A DNA stretch of 64,000 nt from Rhizophagus irregularis. Taxonomy: Eukaryota > Glomeromycota > Glomeromycetes > Glomerales > Glomeraceae. Position numbers and translations under genes: made by a program. Positions 12,301-23,063 of this stretch are shown here, one piece after another. The notes below the pieces were generated by a model. That model saw only the letters and a list, made by a program, of their open reading frames with translations, had not been told where the DNA came from and searched no databases. Position 1 is the stretch's first letter; every line of letters begins with the position of its first letter. Location: NCBI RefSeq assembly GCF_026210795.1, contig NC_089449.1, positions 2,232,001 through 2,296,000 of the forward strand. The letters are read 5' to 3'.

Positions 12301-13500
12301 TCTCTCACATTCTACCTATAGTCACCAAGGCCAAACAGTCATCCCATCAGTTCTCAAAGTCTTTTAGTAATTCTCTAATTTCTGCCAACAAAGTAATTTT
12401 ACCAGATTTATTACTGTCCAAACCTTTTTTTATAGTATTTATTCCTTAGAGTCATGAAAATGTATTTTTTCTGAAAAGCTTGTTCTCCTTAATCTTCAGT
12501 TGTTATCTGTAGTACTTAGTCCAATCTTGTAAGCTAAGTCTTAGTTCTACTTCTGATTTTAGCCACTTCTTAATGGTTGATTACGACCTTTAGATAGTTG
12601 AGACAAAAAGTATCTAGTCTAAACACTGTCAAATTCTTGCAAGTTCAACTTAGTATTTGTGATTTTATTCAAATCAGCCTAATTTTTATAATATATGATA
12701 GGCTTGCAGATACTTTTCTCCTGAACCAACTTAAATACTTTGCATCCTAAATGGGATATAGAAAATTGGAAAATGTCTGAAGGATATAGCATCAAAGTAG
12801 TGATAGTTCCAGGTAAATCTTTCACAATTTCACTACAGTATGAAATCATTCTTTTTCCTTTATTTCTTTATTAAAGATTCCAGTTAGCAGGATATCATTA
12901 GATATGAAGTTCTCCTAAGAAAACAGTCTAAATTCCTTGATTTTATAGGTAGGAATGGGAACAGTTTCATCAGTTCAGTTCCAGTTCTACTGAGCGGTTT
13001 AACTGATTCTGAACCAATTCGCTCAAAAAAACAGTTCTGAGCGGTTTAGGTTTGGTTCAGTTCTGCAGAATGGTTTTAATTAATTTAAATCTGATAAATG
13101 CTTTACTAAAAATGGCCAATTTTTTGAAATATTTTTATAGACCTAGATACAATGGCTTTCAAAACAATTGTGCAATTATTTTGTAAAATTTTTAAAATAT
13201 ATCAAGATATATTTGAGATATTTTTGAGATTAAAATATTAAAATAATATCAAAGTTAATTATATTATAATAATAAAATAATAACAAAAACATTAAAAAAT
13301 TATTGTGATATTATTTTGAGTTATTTTTATAGACTTAGATACAATATAATTACAAAATAATAACAAAAATATAATAAAAACATTTTGATGTATTAAATGT
13401 ATTTTTGTAGTATTTTAAAATTATTACAAAATCATTTCAAAAAATTGGACATTTTTAGTAAAGTGGCTATATTCCTGAAGACCATTTTTGCAAATGTAAC
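12301..13500. other. Gene-free stretch with transposon-end remnants
   Basis: No coding frame. From 12950 it reads AGGAATGGGAACAG followed by many GTTCAGTTC/GAGCGGTTT-like words, which resembles a hAT terminus with subterminal repeats. I could not find the matching right end, so it is probably a truncated element. 13130-13480 has short A/T-rich near-repeats. Confidence 0.35.
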
Positions 13501-13503
13501 AGT

Positions 13504-14023
13504 TCATTCTTTTTCTTTTGAGGTATAGAGTTCAACTTTAGCATTCAATTTTGTGGAACTCATTTTAAATTTGTTATTAAAGATTCTGCAATCACATCCT
13601 TTGATTGGTATATAGTGTTGTTCTGCATCCATTAATTGGTGTTCGATGTTTTCAAAAATTTTCATTTCCATCAGCTGTACTTGTATTGATATTGGCATAT
13701 TATTAGCTAATTCTGTTGACTTGAACTGCGCCACTTGTTCTTGGATGTTTGGCAACCACGGCGAGAGTAAATAACAAGTAGATAATTTGTACCTCATTTT
13801 TAATACCAAGTTCTTTAAGTACCGTTCTATGATTTTTAACAAAAGTTTCAATATTGTTGTATTCTTCAGTAGGTGATATATGCTTTATATAGTCTTGAAT
13901 AGCAGTCAAACAAGTAAATTCAATCTTTTGAAGAGCAATACATAGTATTTCAAGAAAACTTTTTCTATTAATATTACATTTCATGATCTTCTCAAAGTCA
14001 ATATTATTAGTGTATTTGGTCAA
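13504..14023 (-). pseudogene. Unrecognised coding remnant with a frameshift
   Basis: Two overlapping minus frames together read as one decayed protein of about 160 residues. 14023 to about 13780 gives a frame with FLEILCIALQKIEF and ISPTEEYNNIETFVKNHRTV; the reading then shifts to the frame ending at 13504, with WLPNIQEQVAQFKSTELA and LMDAEQHYIPIKGCDCRIF. Amino-acid composition is normal rather than low-complexity, so this is likely an old coding sequence. I do not recognise the family. It lies just outside the pogo-type element, so it may be from another mobile element. Confidence 0.35.
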
Positions 14024-15940
14024 GTGAGATATTTTTTAAAGCTATAAAGTTAAAAAAATTAAAATTATTTTTCTGCTAAAAAATGGCCATAATGTTTATT
14101 GGAAAGAGTTCTTTTATATCTATAATATTTCCTTTAATACATTTTATTATACTTTATTAAAAAATATATGTATATATTATTAAATCAAAACCAGTAATTG
14201 TAGATAAATGCAACACAGTTTGTTAGAATCGTCTCATTAATACAAATCAAATGGTGGTAGTAGTTTCATCTTTCTATGATCACTGGCTGATGAGATATTT
14301 AGCAAAATGTCAAAAATTAACATTTTAATATTTTTTGATTTATATTTACTGTGTCGCTAAATATTTTGCTTAATTTCTTAGTATTTACAATCAAACCTTA
14401 ATGTACTGATATTTTATGTATTGATCATTTTACAATTAATAAAAAAACCTCATTATACCAATATTATTTATAGCTTTCACAATGTAACCTGTACTGATAA
14501 TCTCCTTTACTCCTTTATAGTAATGCATAATAACTTATACCAACAAATCATGTGATAACGTATATTTACTAGCATGTAAAATATGTTTTTTTCTCCCTAT
14601 ACCATTCTTAAAATATATATTTAAAAAAAGTTTAATAAATCAAAAAAGGTATTTTCACGTTTATTATTTTGTATCTATTATGAACCATAATATTTCAATC
14701 ACACAGAAAAAGAAAAGCTACTTAAGATTTTTTATAATAAAGAAAAAGAGTTGTTTTAACACACACGCAAAAGCATTAACTCTGTTTGGATTATCAAAAA
14801 ACACTACAGCCTACCTAGGAGGAACTTACTGCTATATATAAATGCAAGCAAAATACCATTTCTGATATTTTTTAAAAAAAAGATAAGTGGTTGTTTATAG
14901 ATTCTAATTTAGAAGAAGCGAATAAATAAAGAGAAAGAGCCCCTTACTTTCTTCAAGTAGAAGAGACTCTTGCGATATGGATAACAAATGCATTTGCAGC
15001 TGAACTTGTTATTAATGGTGATATTTTACGTGAAAAAGTAAAAACTTTTGCAAAAGGATTTGAAATTGATAATTTTGTAGATTCAAATGGGTGGATTAAT
15101 AAATTTAAATAACATCATTATTTGAAAGAATATGTAAAGTGGGGTAAAGCTAAAAGTGTGCCATTAGAGACATTAGATGAAAAAAGAAGACATTTACGTG
15201 AAATTATTAAGAATTATGACTTAAATGATGTTTTCAACTGTAATGAAATAGGTAAGGTTAATTTTTTAAAAACAATTAATTATTATTTAATCTTTCTATT
15301 TATTTCAGGATTGTATTGAAATCTTAAACCTTCAAAGACATTAGCACAAGACCCACTTTCCAGCAAAAAAAAATCTAAAAAGCAGATTACTCTTCTTTTT
15401 ACATGTAATGCAATTGGAACTGAAAAGTTGAAACCACTTTTTATCTATACATATAAAAATCCACTGCAGGTTTCAATATGGAACGATTACCTTACAAAAT
15501 TAGATACATGAATGCAGCTATAATATCGCAACATTCTACTACCTGTTAATAATGCTCTGGTATATTTCTTAAAAGAAAACTTAAATTTAACAAATGTAGC
15601 TATACAATTTTTGCCTCCAAATACTACAGCACATTTGCAAACCTATAATGTGAAAATAAGGTTGCTTGCCAAAACTAGAGGGTTTCGGCAGAATGGCATA
15701 TGCGAAACTGCTGAAACTAGTTTTGCAAAATCATCAAGAAATGCCGAAACTGCAAAACCTATCAAAATCGCGAAACTGCCGTAACTTGCCAAAACTGTTT
15801 CGGCGTTTCAGCAATACTTTCTATATGATTTAATTAGAGTTTCGGCATTTAAACAATTTATAAGAATAAAGACAATATGATTTTTTATATGTAAATATTT
15901 ATTTTATAATATTTAATATTAAACTAATAAAATATACGAT

Positions 15941-16183
15941 TAAGGTTGCTTGTCTAAACCTCTTCAAAATTCTACGATTAGTTTCATTAAAATTTTACTA
16001 TAGATTTATTATAGTTTTGGCAGAGTTTTGGCAGTTTCGGCATTTATAATAAGTTTCAGCAGTTTCGCCTTTCTCCAAAGTTTTGCCAGTTTTTTAATAT
16101 AACTTTAATATAGTTTCGGCAGAATTTCACTTTTCGGTGAAACGCCATCTTGCCTAAACCCTAAATTTCGGCAAGTAACCTTA
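15941..16183. mobile_element. hAT MITE, TAAGGTTGC family, copy 1
   Basis: 243 bp with TAAGGTTGCTTGTCTAAACC and GGCAAGTAACCTTA ends and a perfect 8-bp duplication TATACGAT (15933-15940 and 16184-16191). The interior matches the copies at 37724-37967 and 46836-47079, in opposite orientation. Nested inside the larger hAT element, which has the same kind of ends and may be its source of transposase. Confidence 0.9.
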
Positions 16184-16208
16184 TATACGATTAAAAATAT
16201 AATAAAAA

Positions 16209-17079
16209 TTAAAATTTAATAATATCTTTATCTTCTATGTGGGGACCTGCTTCTACCTCTTCTTCTATCTTTACTTCTGTCCCGTTTTCTATCTCTACTT
16301 CTATCTCGTCTTCTATCTCTACTTCTTGATCTACTTCTTGATCAAGACCTAGATTGCAACCTTCTTCTTTCCCTTCGCAATCTATATTTATATCAATGTC
16401 GATTATGCGCAGCATGCTGCCATCGATACTCTCGTCTAAACAGATCTAAAATCCAATAAAAATATTAATGAATTGAATGAATTGCCTAAATAAAATTAAT
16501 TTAAAATAATAATTAATAATAATTACCGGTTTGTAACCAGAATTCATCGTTCATATCAGCAAAACACGCTCTATCGAAACTATTTGGGCTTATAATAGGA
16601 ATGTCGTCATCATTATTATTTATTATCTTACTAAGGTTTTCATAACCTCGTTTGAGGTAAGGTTGCTTGCCAAAACCTCTCCAAAATCCTGCGATAAATT
16701 TCGGCAAGATTTTACTATATGTTTACTATAGTTTCGGCAGGGTTTCGGCAGTTTTGGCAAATGGGGGTTTCGGCATTTTGGCAAAGTTTCGGCAGGATTT
16801 TTAATATGATTTAATATAGTTTCGGCATTTTCCGTATAGGTTTCGGCAGTTATTAAGAAGGTTTCGGCAAGCAATCTTAGTTTGAGGGCATTCCATTTTG
16901 TTTGGCATTGCCTGGGTGTCACTGCAAATCCCGTTGCAACAAACACCCTATTTGCTATTATTGTCCATGCATTTACATGATGACAGTTTACAATTCTTTC
17001 GAATTGCTGATGTAAGTTTCTTCGTTCTGCAATTAATTGCCTAGCTGCGTTAATCGTCCATTGGAATACTGGTGGTGGC
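16209..17079 (-). pseudogene. Myb/SANT-like DNA-binding protein gene, disrupted
   Basis: The minus strand from about 17079 reads VFQWTINAARQLIAERRNLH, then VNAWTIIANRVF and TPRQCQTKWNALK. This is the tryptophan-spaced pattern of a Myb/SANT-like domain of the kind common in fungi with many transposons. A 222-bp MITE (16658-16879) interrupts it; deleting the MITE and one 8-bp copy continues the frame as KRGYENL. An intron follows (GT at about 16526, best acceptor at about 16433), leading to an acidic tail rich in EVEIEDE-like repeats that stops at 16209. The 5' end is lost: a hAT left terminus abuts at 17080. Dead as it stands. Myb/SANT proteins accompany some DNA transposons, but here it may simply be captured host sequence. 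Confidence 0.55.
16658..16879. mobile_element. hAT MITE, TAAGGTTGC family, divergent copy 2
   Basis: 222 bp, ends TAAGGTTGCTTGCCAAAACC and GGTTTCGGCAAGCAATCTTA, with a perfect 8-bp duplication GTTTGAGG (16650-16657 and 16880-16887). The inside differs from copy 1 and carries many TTTCGGCA words. It sits inside the Myb/SANT-like coding sequence. Confidence 0.9.
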
Positions 17080-17300
17080 TAAAGTTGCCTGCCAAAACTC
17101 ATTTGACCTGATGCCGAAAGTCGAAACTGGTTTATTAGTGCCGAAACTGCCGAAATGCCGAAATGCCGAAACTGCCAAAACTGCCAAAACTTGCCGAATT
17201 GCCGTAACCTGCTGTAACTGCCGAAATAGTTTCGGCATTCGACATTTCGTCACTATTTCTTAATGATTTAATTAAAGTTTCGGCATTTATGAGCAATAAG
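17080..17300. mobile_element. Solo left end of another hAT element
   Basis: Begins TAAAGTTGCCTGCCAAAACT and continues with GCCGAAACTGCCGAAA repeats, then TGATTTAATTAAAGTTTCGG. It runs parallel to the left end of the 5.7-kb hAT element (15657-15870, which has TGATTTAATTAGAGTTTCGG). No matching right end with the duplication GTGGTGGC was found, so this is a truncated or composite end. Confidence 0.5.
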
Positions 17301-17390
17301 TTAATATCATACTATAATCTGCGGTTTGCAGATTCCCGATCTTTTTTTTTAAAAAAAAACCGGTAAACGGATATATTTTTTTTATTAAAG

Positions 17391-18010
17391 ATGGTTTTTA
17401 AAACCATTTTTTATTCTTTTTATTTAATCGGCAAAAGGTAAGTTATTATATATATTTTTTTTGGGGGGAACGTTACTAACGTTCCTTTCTATTTTTTCCT
17501 TAGGGATGAGCTCTTAGACGAACTTGAACTTGGAAATTGAAATGTAAGTTAGCGGGAAGTGGGAGGGGACTTTTTCTTTAATATATTGAAGAAACATACT
17601 AATGTTTCTTCAATTTATTTTTTTTTTTTAGGTTGCCGGACTATTTAGACGAACCCGGACTTGGAATGTAAGGAATGAGAAGAGGGATTCTTTAACATTA
17701 CTGTAAAGAAACGTACTAACGTTTCTTATTTGCTTTGTTTGGCGTATATTTCAGCCTTAACCTTGCAAGAAGGGGAAGGGATTGGGGAGATTGAATTTTT
17801 CTTTATGAAACGTTAATAACGGTTCTTTTTCTTCTTTATTGTAGGGTTGCCGGGTGATTACTACGAAGCATAAACTGGACTTTGAAATTTAGATATGGAG
17901 ACCAGGGGAGTGAATTTTTTTGTTATATTCTTTAAGAAACGTAACTAACGTTTCCTTTCCTTTTTGTAGGGTTGCCATACGAATACTAAAGCCCGGACTT
18001 TGAATGAGAT
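17391..18010 (+). pseudogene. Micro-exon repeat array, secreted-peptide-gene-like remnant
   Basis: A possible first exon 17391-17437 reads MVFKTIFYSFYLIGK with donor GGTAAGT. It joins in phase to an exon at 17504-17543 whose first codon makes a Lys-Arg, followed by DELLDELELGN and a stop. Similar exon-like blocks follow at 17632-17667 (LPDYLDEPGLG), about 17845 (LPGDYYEA) and about 17970 (LPYEY). Each is preceded by a T-rich tract and AG. Most spacers carry a TACTAAC-like branch motif within a palindrome, such as GAACGTTACTAACGTTC. Phases and stops do not let all units join, so the array appears decayed. The layout, a hydrophobic start then KR then repeated short peptides, resembles Kex2-processed repeat precursors. 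That is inference; I do not recognise a named family. Confidence 0.4.
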
Positions 18011-18039
18011 GTTTAAAATATGAACTGATGAACATAATA

Positions 18040-18362
18040 ACATTCTACATAATTAAAGTATTTGTAACAAAATAAACACAGTTTTAATTCTAATGTAATA
18101 AATTTAATTAACGCAGTTCTAAATTTTTTTTTGTAACGCAGTTCTTAAAATTTATTGATCTAATGTAATAAATTTAATTAACGAAATCCTTAAAACTTAT
18201 TGATTCTAATATAATATGCTTATCTTTATTCCTTAATTAAATTGCACTATTTTTAAAATATAATATGCTTATCCTTATTCCTTAATTAAATTGCACTATT
18301 TTTAAAATATAATATGCTTATCCTTATTCCTTAATTAAATTGCAATGTTTTAAAATATAATA
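18040..18362. repeat. Two short tandem repeats
   Basis: A unit with GTAATAAATTTAATTAACG and GCAGTTCTTAAAA recurs two to three times at 18090-18205. A second, roughly 50-bp unit (AATATGCTTATCCTTATTCC, then TTAATTAAATTGCA) is repeated three times with few changes at about 18211-18362. Non-coding. Confidence 0.7.
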
Positions 18363-18538
18363 TAAAATTACAATTGCCTGCATTGCCTGCATAATTATAT
18401 GTTAACTGGACTTTGATCACGAATATTTTGCCCTGCATAATTACATCATTTATTTCCTAAATAGTATCATTATTTAAATCACATGATATTAGAATTAATT
18501 CTCATTGGATTAACTATTGTAATTATTTCTCATCATTA

Positions 18539-20838
18539 TTATTCCTCATTATTATCATGATTATCGTCATTATTATCACTGTTATCCATACCTAATACAT
18601 CATCTATATCATAATCATAGTCACCTTCTCTGGGTCTCTTGTTATTACTACTATCATCAACTTCATCATCTTCCGCATTATTTTCATCTGAATCATTCAA
18701 TATATCTCTTGGAATATCGCTGATTTTACTAGTAATTGAATCATGCGATAAATTAACAAATTGATCAATCCATAGACTTTCGATTACTACACGGCAATTG
18801 TCTTCGGGTATTGTTTCACCGCTTGTAGTTAATCTCTCGAGTAGAAGCTTGCTCCTCATTATATTCCTTATCGTCATCTTCTGCAAAAGCTTCTGCAATA
18901 CGTATATTGATCTCATCATCACTAAGATGAGTATTCTTTTTTTGATCAATTCCATAAAATCCAAGTTCAGTTTTTGAATTGGATTTCCAATACAAAATTA
19001 ATTTGCACATGGATTCTAGTTTATCCACATTAAGATTTAAGCGACGTTTATAAAATAGCCATTCTAAAGTCGAAAATCCACGTTCGCAAGTTGCTAAGTT
19101 AAGACATATTGCAAATAAATAACTTGCAATTCTTGGCAGGGCATCTGGTTCTGGTTCGGTATTAATATATTTCCACCAATTCACGGAATTATCTTTAGCA
19201 AAACCGATATCTAGGTCAAATGGCTTTTGTTCATTAATATATTTCTGTATTTGATCACATAAAGTTTCAGCTTCGTAACGATCGAAACCTAAATTTTTCC
19301 CGATTGAAGCTGCACATTTGATAATTCTCATGAGGGCGCATTTTTTAAGTGGCGCGTTTCTAAATCTGGGATCCATAAAAAAACAAGTAATATACTTATC
19401 ATCATCGAACTCATCAAATCTTTCATTTATTACTTTGATACAATGACTTCAGAATGCAGGATTTAATGATTTGGGTAACTTTTTTAATGTAGCTGCAAGT
19501 CTTGCCAAGCTCAGGAAACAATCTGCAAATGTAGCTATTCTCGATTCTAATGAAAGTACCGCTTTTCTTAGAGGATCCAGAACAAATCCAAGAACTCGTA
19601 AATTTGAAAAAAATTTCTCGATTGAATAATCAGTTTTATTTTATCATTTGTTAGCACTTTATCATGATCGCTGGCCATTTCTTCTAGTGCTGATTCCAAA
19701 TTTATTACTGAATTTACGGATTCACTAGCAGTAGTCCAGCGTGTTTTGCAATATAATTTTAATCCTCCTCCACTAATTCCTTTTTCTTTAATTATTTGAG
19801 CAAGTTTTGCATTAGTCTGATGAGAACTTCTAAAAAAGGTTGTCAAAATATTAACACGTTTTAATAAACGTTCCCTAAACTTCTTCTTGACAATGTCGCA
19901 TGTAATTAAATTGATAGAATGTGCAACACATCGCACATTCTCAATCTTTGGATGATTCTCATGTATAATTTTTTGTGCATTACGAACATTGGCTGCATTA
20001 TCAGAAACTACAGCACATATTCGATCTTCTCCAATACCTTCTATAACCTTTTCAATTACCGTAACTAGATATTCTGCAGTGTGCGAATTTTCAGACAAAT
20101 CAGAAAGTTGATAAAGATATTCTTTACGCGACAGAGTCATTACAATGAAGTTCCAAATTGAACGATGTGTACCAGACGTCCAACCATCAAAGGCTAAATT
20201 ATAAATTAATATTATATAGTAAGTAAGATTAAATAAAAATGACGTATGATAGCCTATTTAATTTAACAAACCTAACGTTAAATTCGTTTCCTTTCAAGCT
20301 CAGAATTAACTTTGAAGTTCACTTGAGCTAATTCACGTTCAAGTAGTTGATTTACTAATACTTCCCTTGTTAGTGTATTGTACCCGGCATTAAGCTCTTT
20401 TATAAAATTGATGAAAAAGAGATGTTCCACTACTCTAAACGCAATTCTGCACGCAATAAAAAATTTAACTAATGCATGATTAATTCGTGTACATCTTTGT
20501 TCGTTAAGCTCTGTTGAATCATGGTAATTATCCATGTTACTTTGACCTTCAGAGTATTTTCTTTTTTTAGATGACTTGGATTTATCTTGCCGTTCCATTA
20601 CTTTAGTCATATACCTTCTAATAACTGCTGCTGGCGCATCTGAACAATGGTTTGAAAGATGCTCTTCAAGCTTTGAAACTTCATCGCGTGACCATGTATT
20701 CTTACAGTACTTGCAAGAGGCGGCAAATTTGCCAGAACTAACAGCTTCTCCTTTATTAATATCTTCCCAAATGCTATTAGGTGGCTGACCTCCTCTATTT
20801 TTCTTTTTAATGGGTGAATCTTCTATGTGATCAGTCAT
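18539..20838 (-). pseudogene. hAT transposase with BED zinc finger, decayed
   Basis: Reading from 20838: an N-terminal BED finger (residues about 25-66: W-x-D, CKYCKNTW, then LEEHLSNHC), then an intron with acceptor at about 20195 leading into AFDGWTSGTHRSIWNFIV, the catalytic-core region AVVSDNAANVRNAQ and CVAHSINLITCD, and finally the hAT dimerisation block WWKYI, LPRIASYLFAICLNLATCER and GFSTLEWLFYKRRLNL. The C-terminus (18539-18830) is Asp/Asn-rich. Lesions: a frameshift just before NLTL at about 20280, a frame change at about 19575, an in-frame TGA at about 19450 and a frame change near 18830. Inactive. Family role: cut-and-paste transposition producing 8-bp duplications, as seen at this element's ends. 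Confidence 0.85.
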
Positions 20839-22220
20839 TTGAAACAGTTTATTATTAATTTTATTATTAAGAAAATGGAAGAAAGTAAAAGAAACTTTAG
20901 TTCAGTATTAAAGGAGATGACGGAATTGGGTTTATTAAATGCATGTTACGCATTTTCCTTTAATGAATATAAGCCCCTTAAAAAGAAACTGTAAAAACGT
21001 GTAATATCATAATATTAATATGGGAGTTAGAAATGAAAATTCTAACACTAGATAAAGCTTAAAAGAACTAAGACGACGGTAAAATATTAAAGTTTAATCT
21101 TTTATCTGTAGATTATTTGATCATCTAAATTATATTATTAATTGGTGTAACTTGGCGTAACTATATGCAAATCTTATGATCAACTATGCTGAAACTACGG
21201 AGAAACCTATTATAGAGGTTTCGGTATATTTCGGCAGTTTCGCAATTTTGACAGGTTTCGCAGTTTCAGCGTTTTGGCGTTTCAGTACTATATAAGAGGT
21301 TTCACCTTTCGGCATTAGGCCAAACAGGTTTTGGCAAGTAACCTTATGTGGGAATCATTAACTCTTTTAAGATTAGTGTTATTGATAATTTTACAAAATA
21401 ATGCTTTTTTAATAAATCATAATGATTTTTAAGCACAATATCGAAAAATACTTATTAGAAACAGGATTGAAGCATATGAAATTTCACAAAAATTAAATAG
21501 AGAGATTGTTCCTTTGAATATTTATGATTCTATTAATTTCAGTACAAATGCTTGAAACTCTGTAAGTCAACAGACAATTAATAATTATTGGCAGCATATA
21601 GGAATCCTTTCACAGGATAAAATAGGCGATAAAATTGAGAATTATGATGATCAAGCGGTTCATGATGAAATGGAGTTGCAAGGTTTAATTAACCAGCTCC
21701 CATTTGATGATCCTATAAATGTAAAAGAATTCCTTCATATTGATGATTTTTTAAAAAAGAAATGAAGAGATAAGTGATGAAGAAGTTATATCTATGGTAA
21801 AATCAAATAATACAAACTAGAAACAGATCCAAATAAGGGAGAACTTTTAGAAATAATTTCTAAAAGAGAGGCTTTAAGATATTTGGATGATCTTATTGTA
21901 TTTTTTGAATATTCATCAGATGTTTCTAGTGATTTAACTGAATTAAATTTATTAAGAAAATTGAGACACTAAATATTGAAATCTTACATTGATAATTCAA
22001 AACAGATTACATTAGATAATTTTATTTAAATTTTGTAATACAGTTTTTTCGAATAATAATATAATAAAGGGATATTAATGCTAATAATTACATTAAAATA
22101 ATAATTTTAAAGTTTTGTATAATTAATATTGGTATATAAAATTTTTTTACTATACTAATATTTCGATCTATCGATAATTTTTTCTAAAACTAGTAGCATC
22201 AGTACATCAGGTTTTGACTG

Positions 22221-22459
22221 TAGTAATTGTAAAAGGATAATTAATAGCTCTTTATAATCATCTAATTAAGACAAATAGAATGTTAGTAAGATCATCTTTC
22301 TAGGTATGATAGATCATAACTTATTTAATAATTTATTATTTTGACATTTTTTTATATAACTCGTGTTTTATCATACCTAGAAAGATGATCTTACCACCAT
22401 TCAATTCATCTCGATTAGTCGATTCTAAAAAGCTATTAATCATCCTTTTGCAATTACTA
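22221..22459. mobile_element. Palindromic MITE related to the pogo-type ends
   Basis: Inverted arms TAGTAATTGTAAAAGGAT and ATCCTTTTGCAATTACTA bound a near-palindrome in which AAGATCATCTTTCTAGGTAT pairs with its reverse at about 22371-22395. Its inner words (TTACCACCATTCAATTCATC) match the pogo-type inverted repeat, so it looks like an internally deleted derivative lodged next to that repeat. Confidence 0.6.
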
Positions 22460-22659
22460 GATGCTGAGAAATTAAGCAAAACGTTTGGCGGCGCAGTAAA
22501 CATAAATCAAGAAATATTAAAATGCTAATTTTCAACATTTCGTTAAATATCTTATCAGCCAGTGATCATAGAAAGATGAAATTACCACCATTCAATTCAT
22601 CTCAATGAGACAATTTCAACAAGCTGTGTTACATCTTTTTACAATCATTAGATGATAAG

Positions 22660-23055
22660 CAATTTATTATATTCTTTATATATAAACAGTATTTTTTAAT
22701 ATGAGATTTTCAAAAATAGGTGTGATAGTAATTATAGATGGATTGTGACTATATAGGATAGATTTTAATAATAAAATATTTTGAACATCCAACTAGTGTG
22801 ATTATATAGTAGAATGTAACTATAATGAAATAGAGTGACTATAAAAAAAGTTGACTGTATAAAGAATATTAATTATATTTCTTTATTTTTATTTATTTAT
22901 TTTTTAACTGTAATGCATTTATTTGAAAGTTTATTAAATAATAACAATAAAGTCAAATTACAAAAGTAAAATAAAACTTTAAACTATATTTAATATCATT
23001 AACTTTCAGATTATTCATCATACTAAAAAGCATCTTACATGTATACTATTAGGTA
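22660..23055. other. AT-rich gene-free stretch
   Basis: No coding frame. 22720-22860 has repeated GTGACTATA/GTAACTATA words that may be remnants of a small Tc1/mariner-type MITE; not resolved. Confidence 0.3.
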
Positions 23056-23063
23056 AAATTTTT

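Larger units (their letters stand above)
15657..21346 (-). mobile_element. hAT element (5.69 kb) inserted in the pogo transposase
   Basis: Ends are TAAGGTTGCTTGCCAAAAC (left) and GTTTTGGCAAGTAACCTTA (right), imperfect inverted repeats. Flanking 8-mers are TGTGAAAA (15649-15656) and TGTGGGAA (21347-21354), an 8-bp hAT-type duplication with two changes. Removing the segment rejoins the host transposase reading frame. Both subterminal regions are full of CTGCCGAAAC-like words in both orientations, the usual layout of hAT transposase binding sites. Cargo: decayed hAT transposase (18539-20838), Myb/SANT-like gene (16209-17079), a micro-exon array (17391-18010), two MITEs using the same type of ends, and a second hAT left end at 17080. 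Confidence 0.8.
14885..22029 (+). pseudogene. Pogo/Tigger-type DDE transposase, split by an insertion
   Basis: Part one, 14885-15648, reads as an HTH_Tnp_Tc5/CENP-B-like region (WITNAFAAELVINGDILREK, then VDSNGWINKFK), an intron at about 15251-15309, and the DDE_1 core (TLLFTCNAIGTEKLKPLFIY, then AIQFLPPNTTAHLQ). Part two, 21347 to about 22029, resumes exactly at the break with VGIINSFK and continues with YRKILIRNRIEAYEISQ, QQTINNYWQHIGIL and an acidic tail. Part two has a roughly 60-bp intron-like gap after SFK. Lesions: several in-frame stops (for example at about 15317, 21553 and 21763) plus the 5.7-kb insertion. Non-functional. Family role: cut-and-paste transposition. Confidence 0.75.
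14192..22652 (+). mobile_element. Pogo/Tigger-type (Tc1/mariner superfamily) element, interrupted
   Basis: Long inverted repeats of about 200 bp bound it: 14192-14395 and, reversed, 22460-22652. They share landmarks such as AACACAG, ATCTTTCTATGATCACTGGC, TGATTTATATTTACTG (right copy TGATTTATGTTTACTG) and TTTTGCTTAATTTCT. Between them lies a broken CENP-B/DDE-type transposase, split by the hAT element at 15657-21346. Without the insert the element would be about 2.8 kb. The right repeat is additionally abutted by a palindromic derivative at 22221-22459. TA target duplication could not be confirmed because the outermost bases are diverged. Confidence 0.7.
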
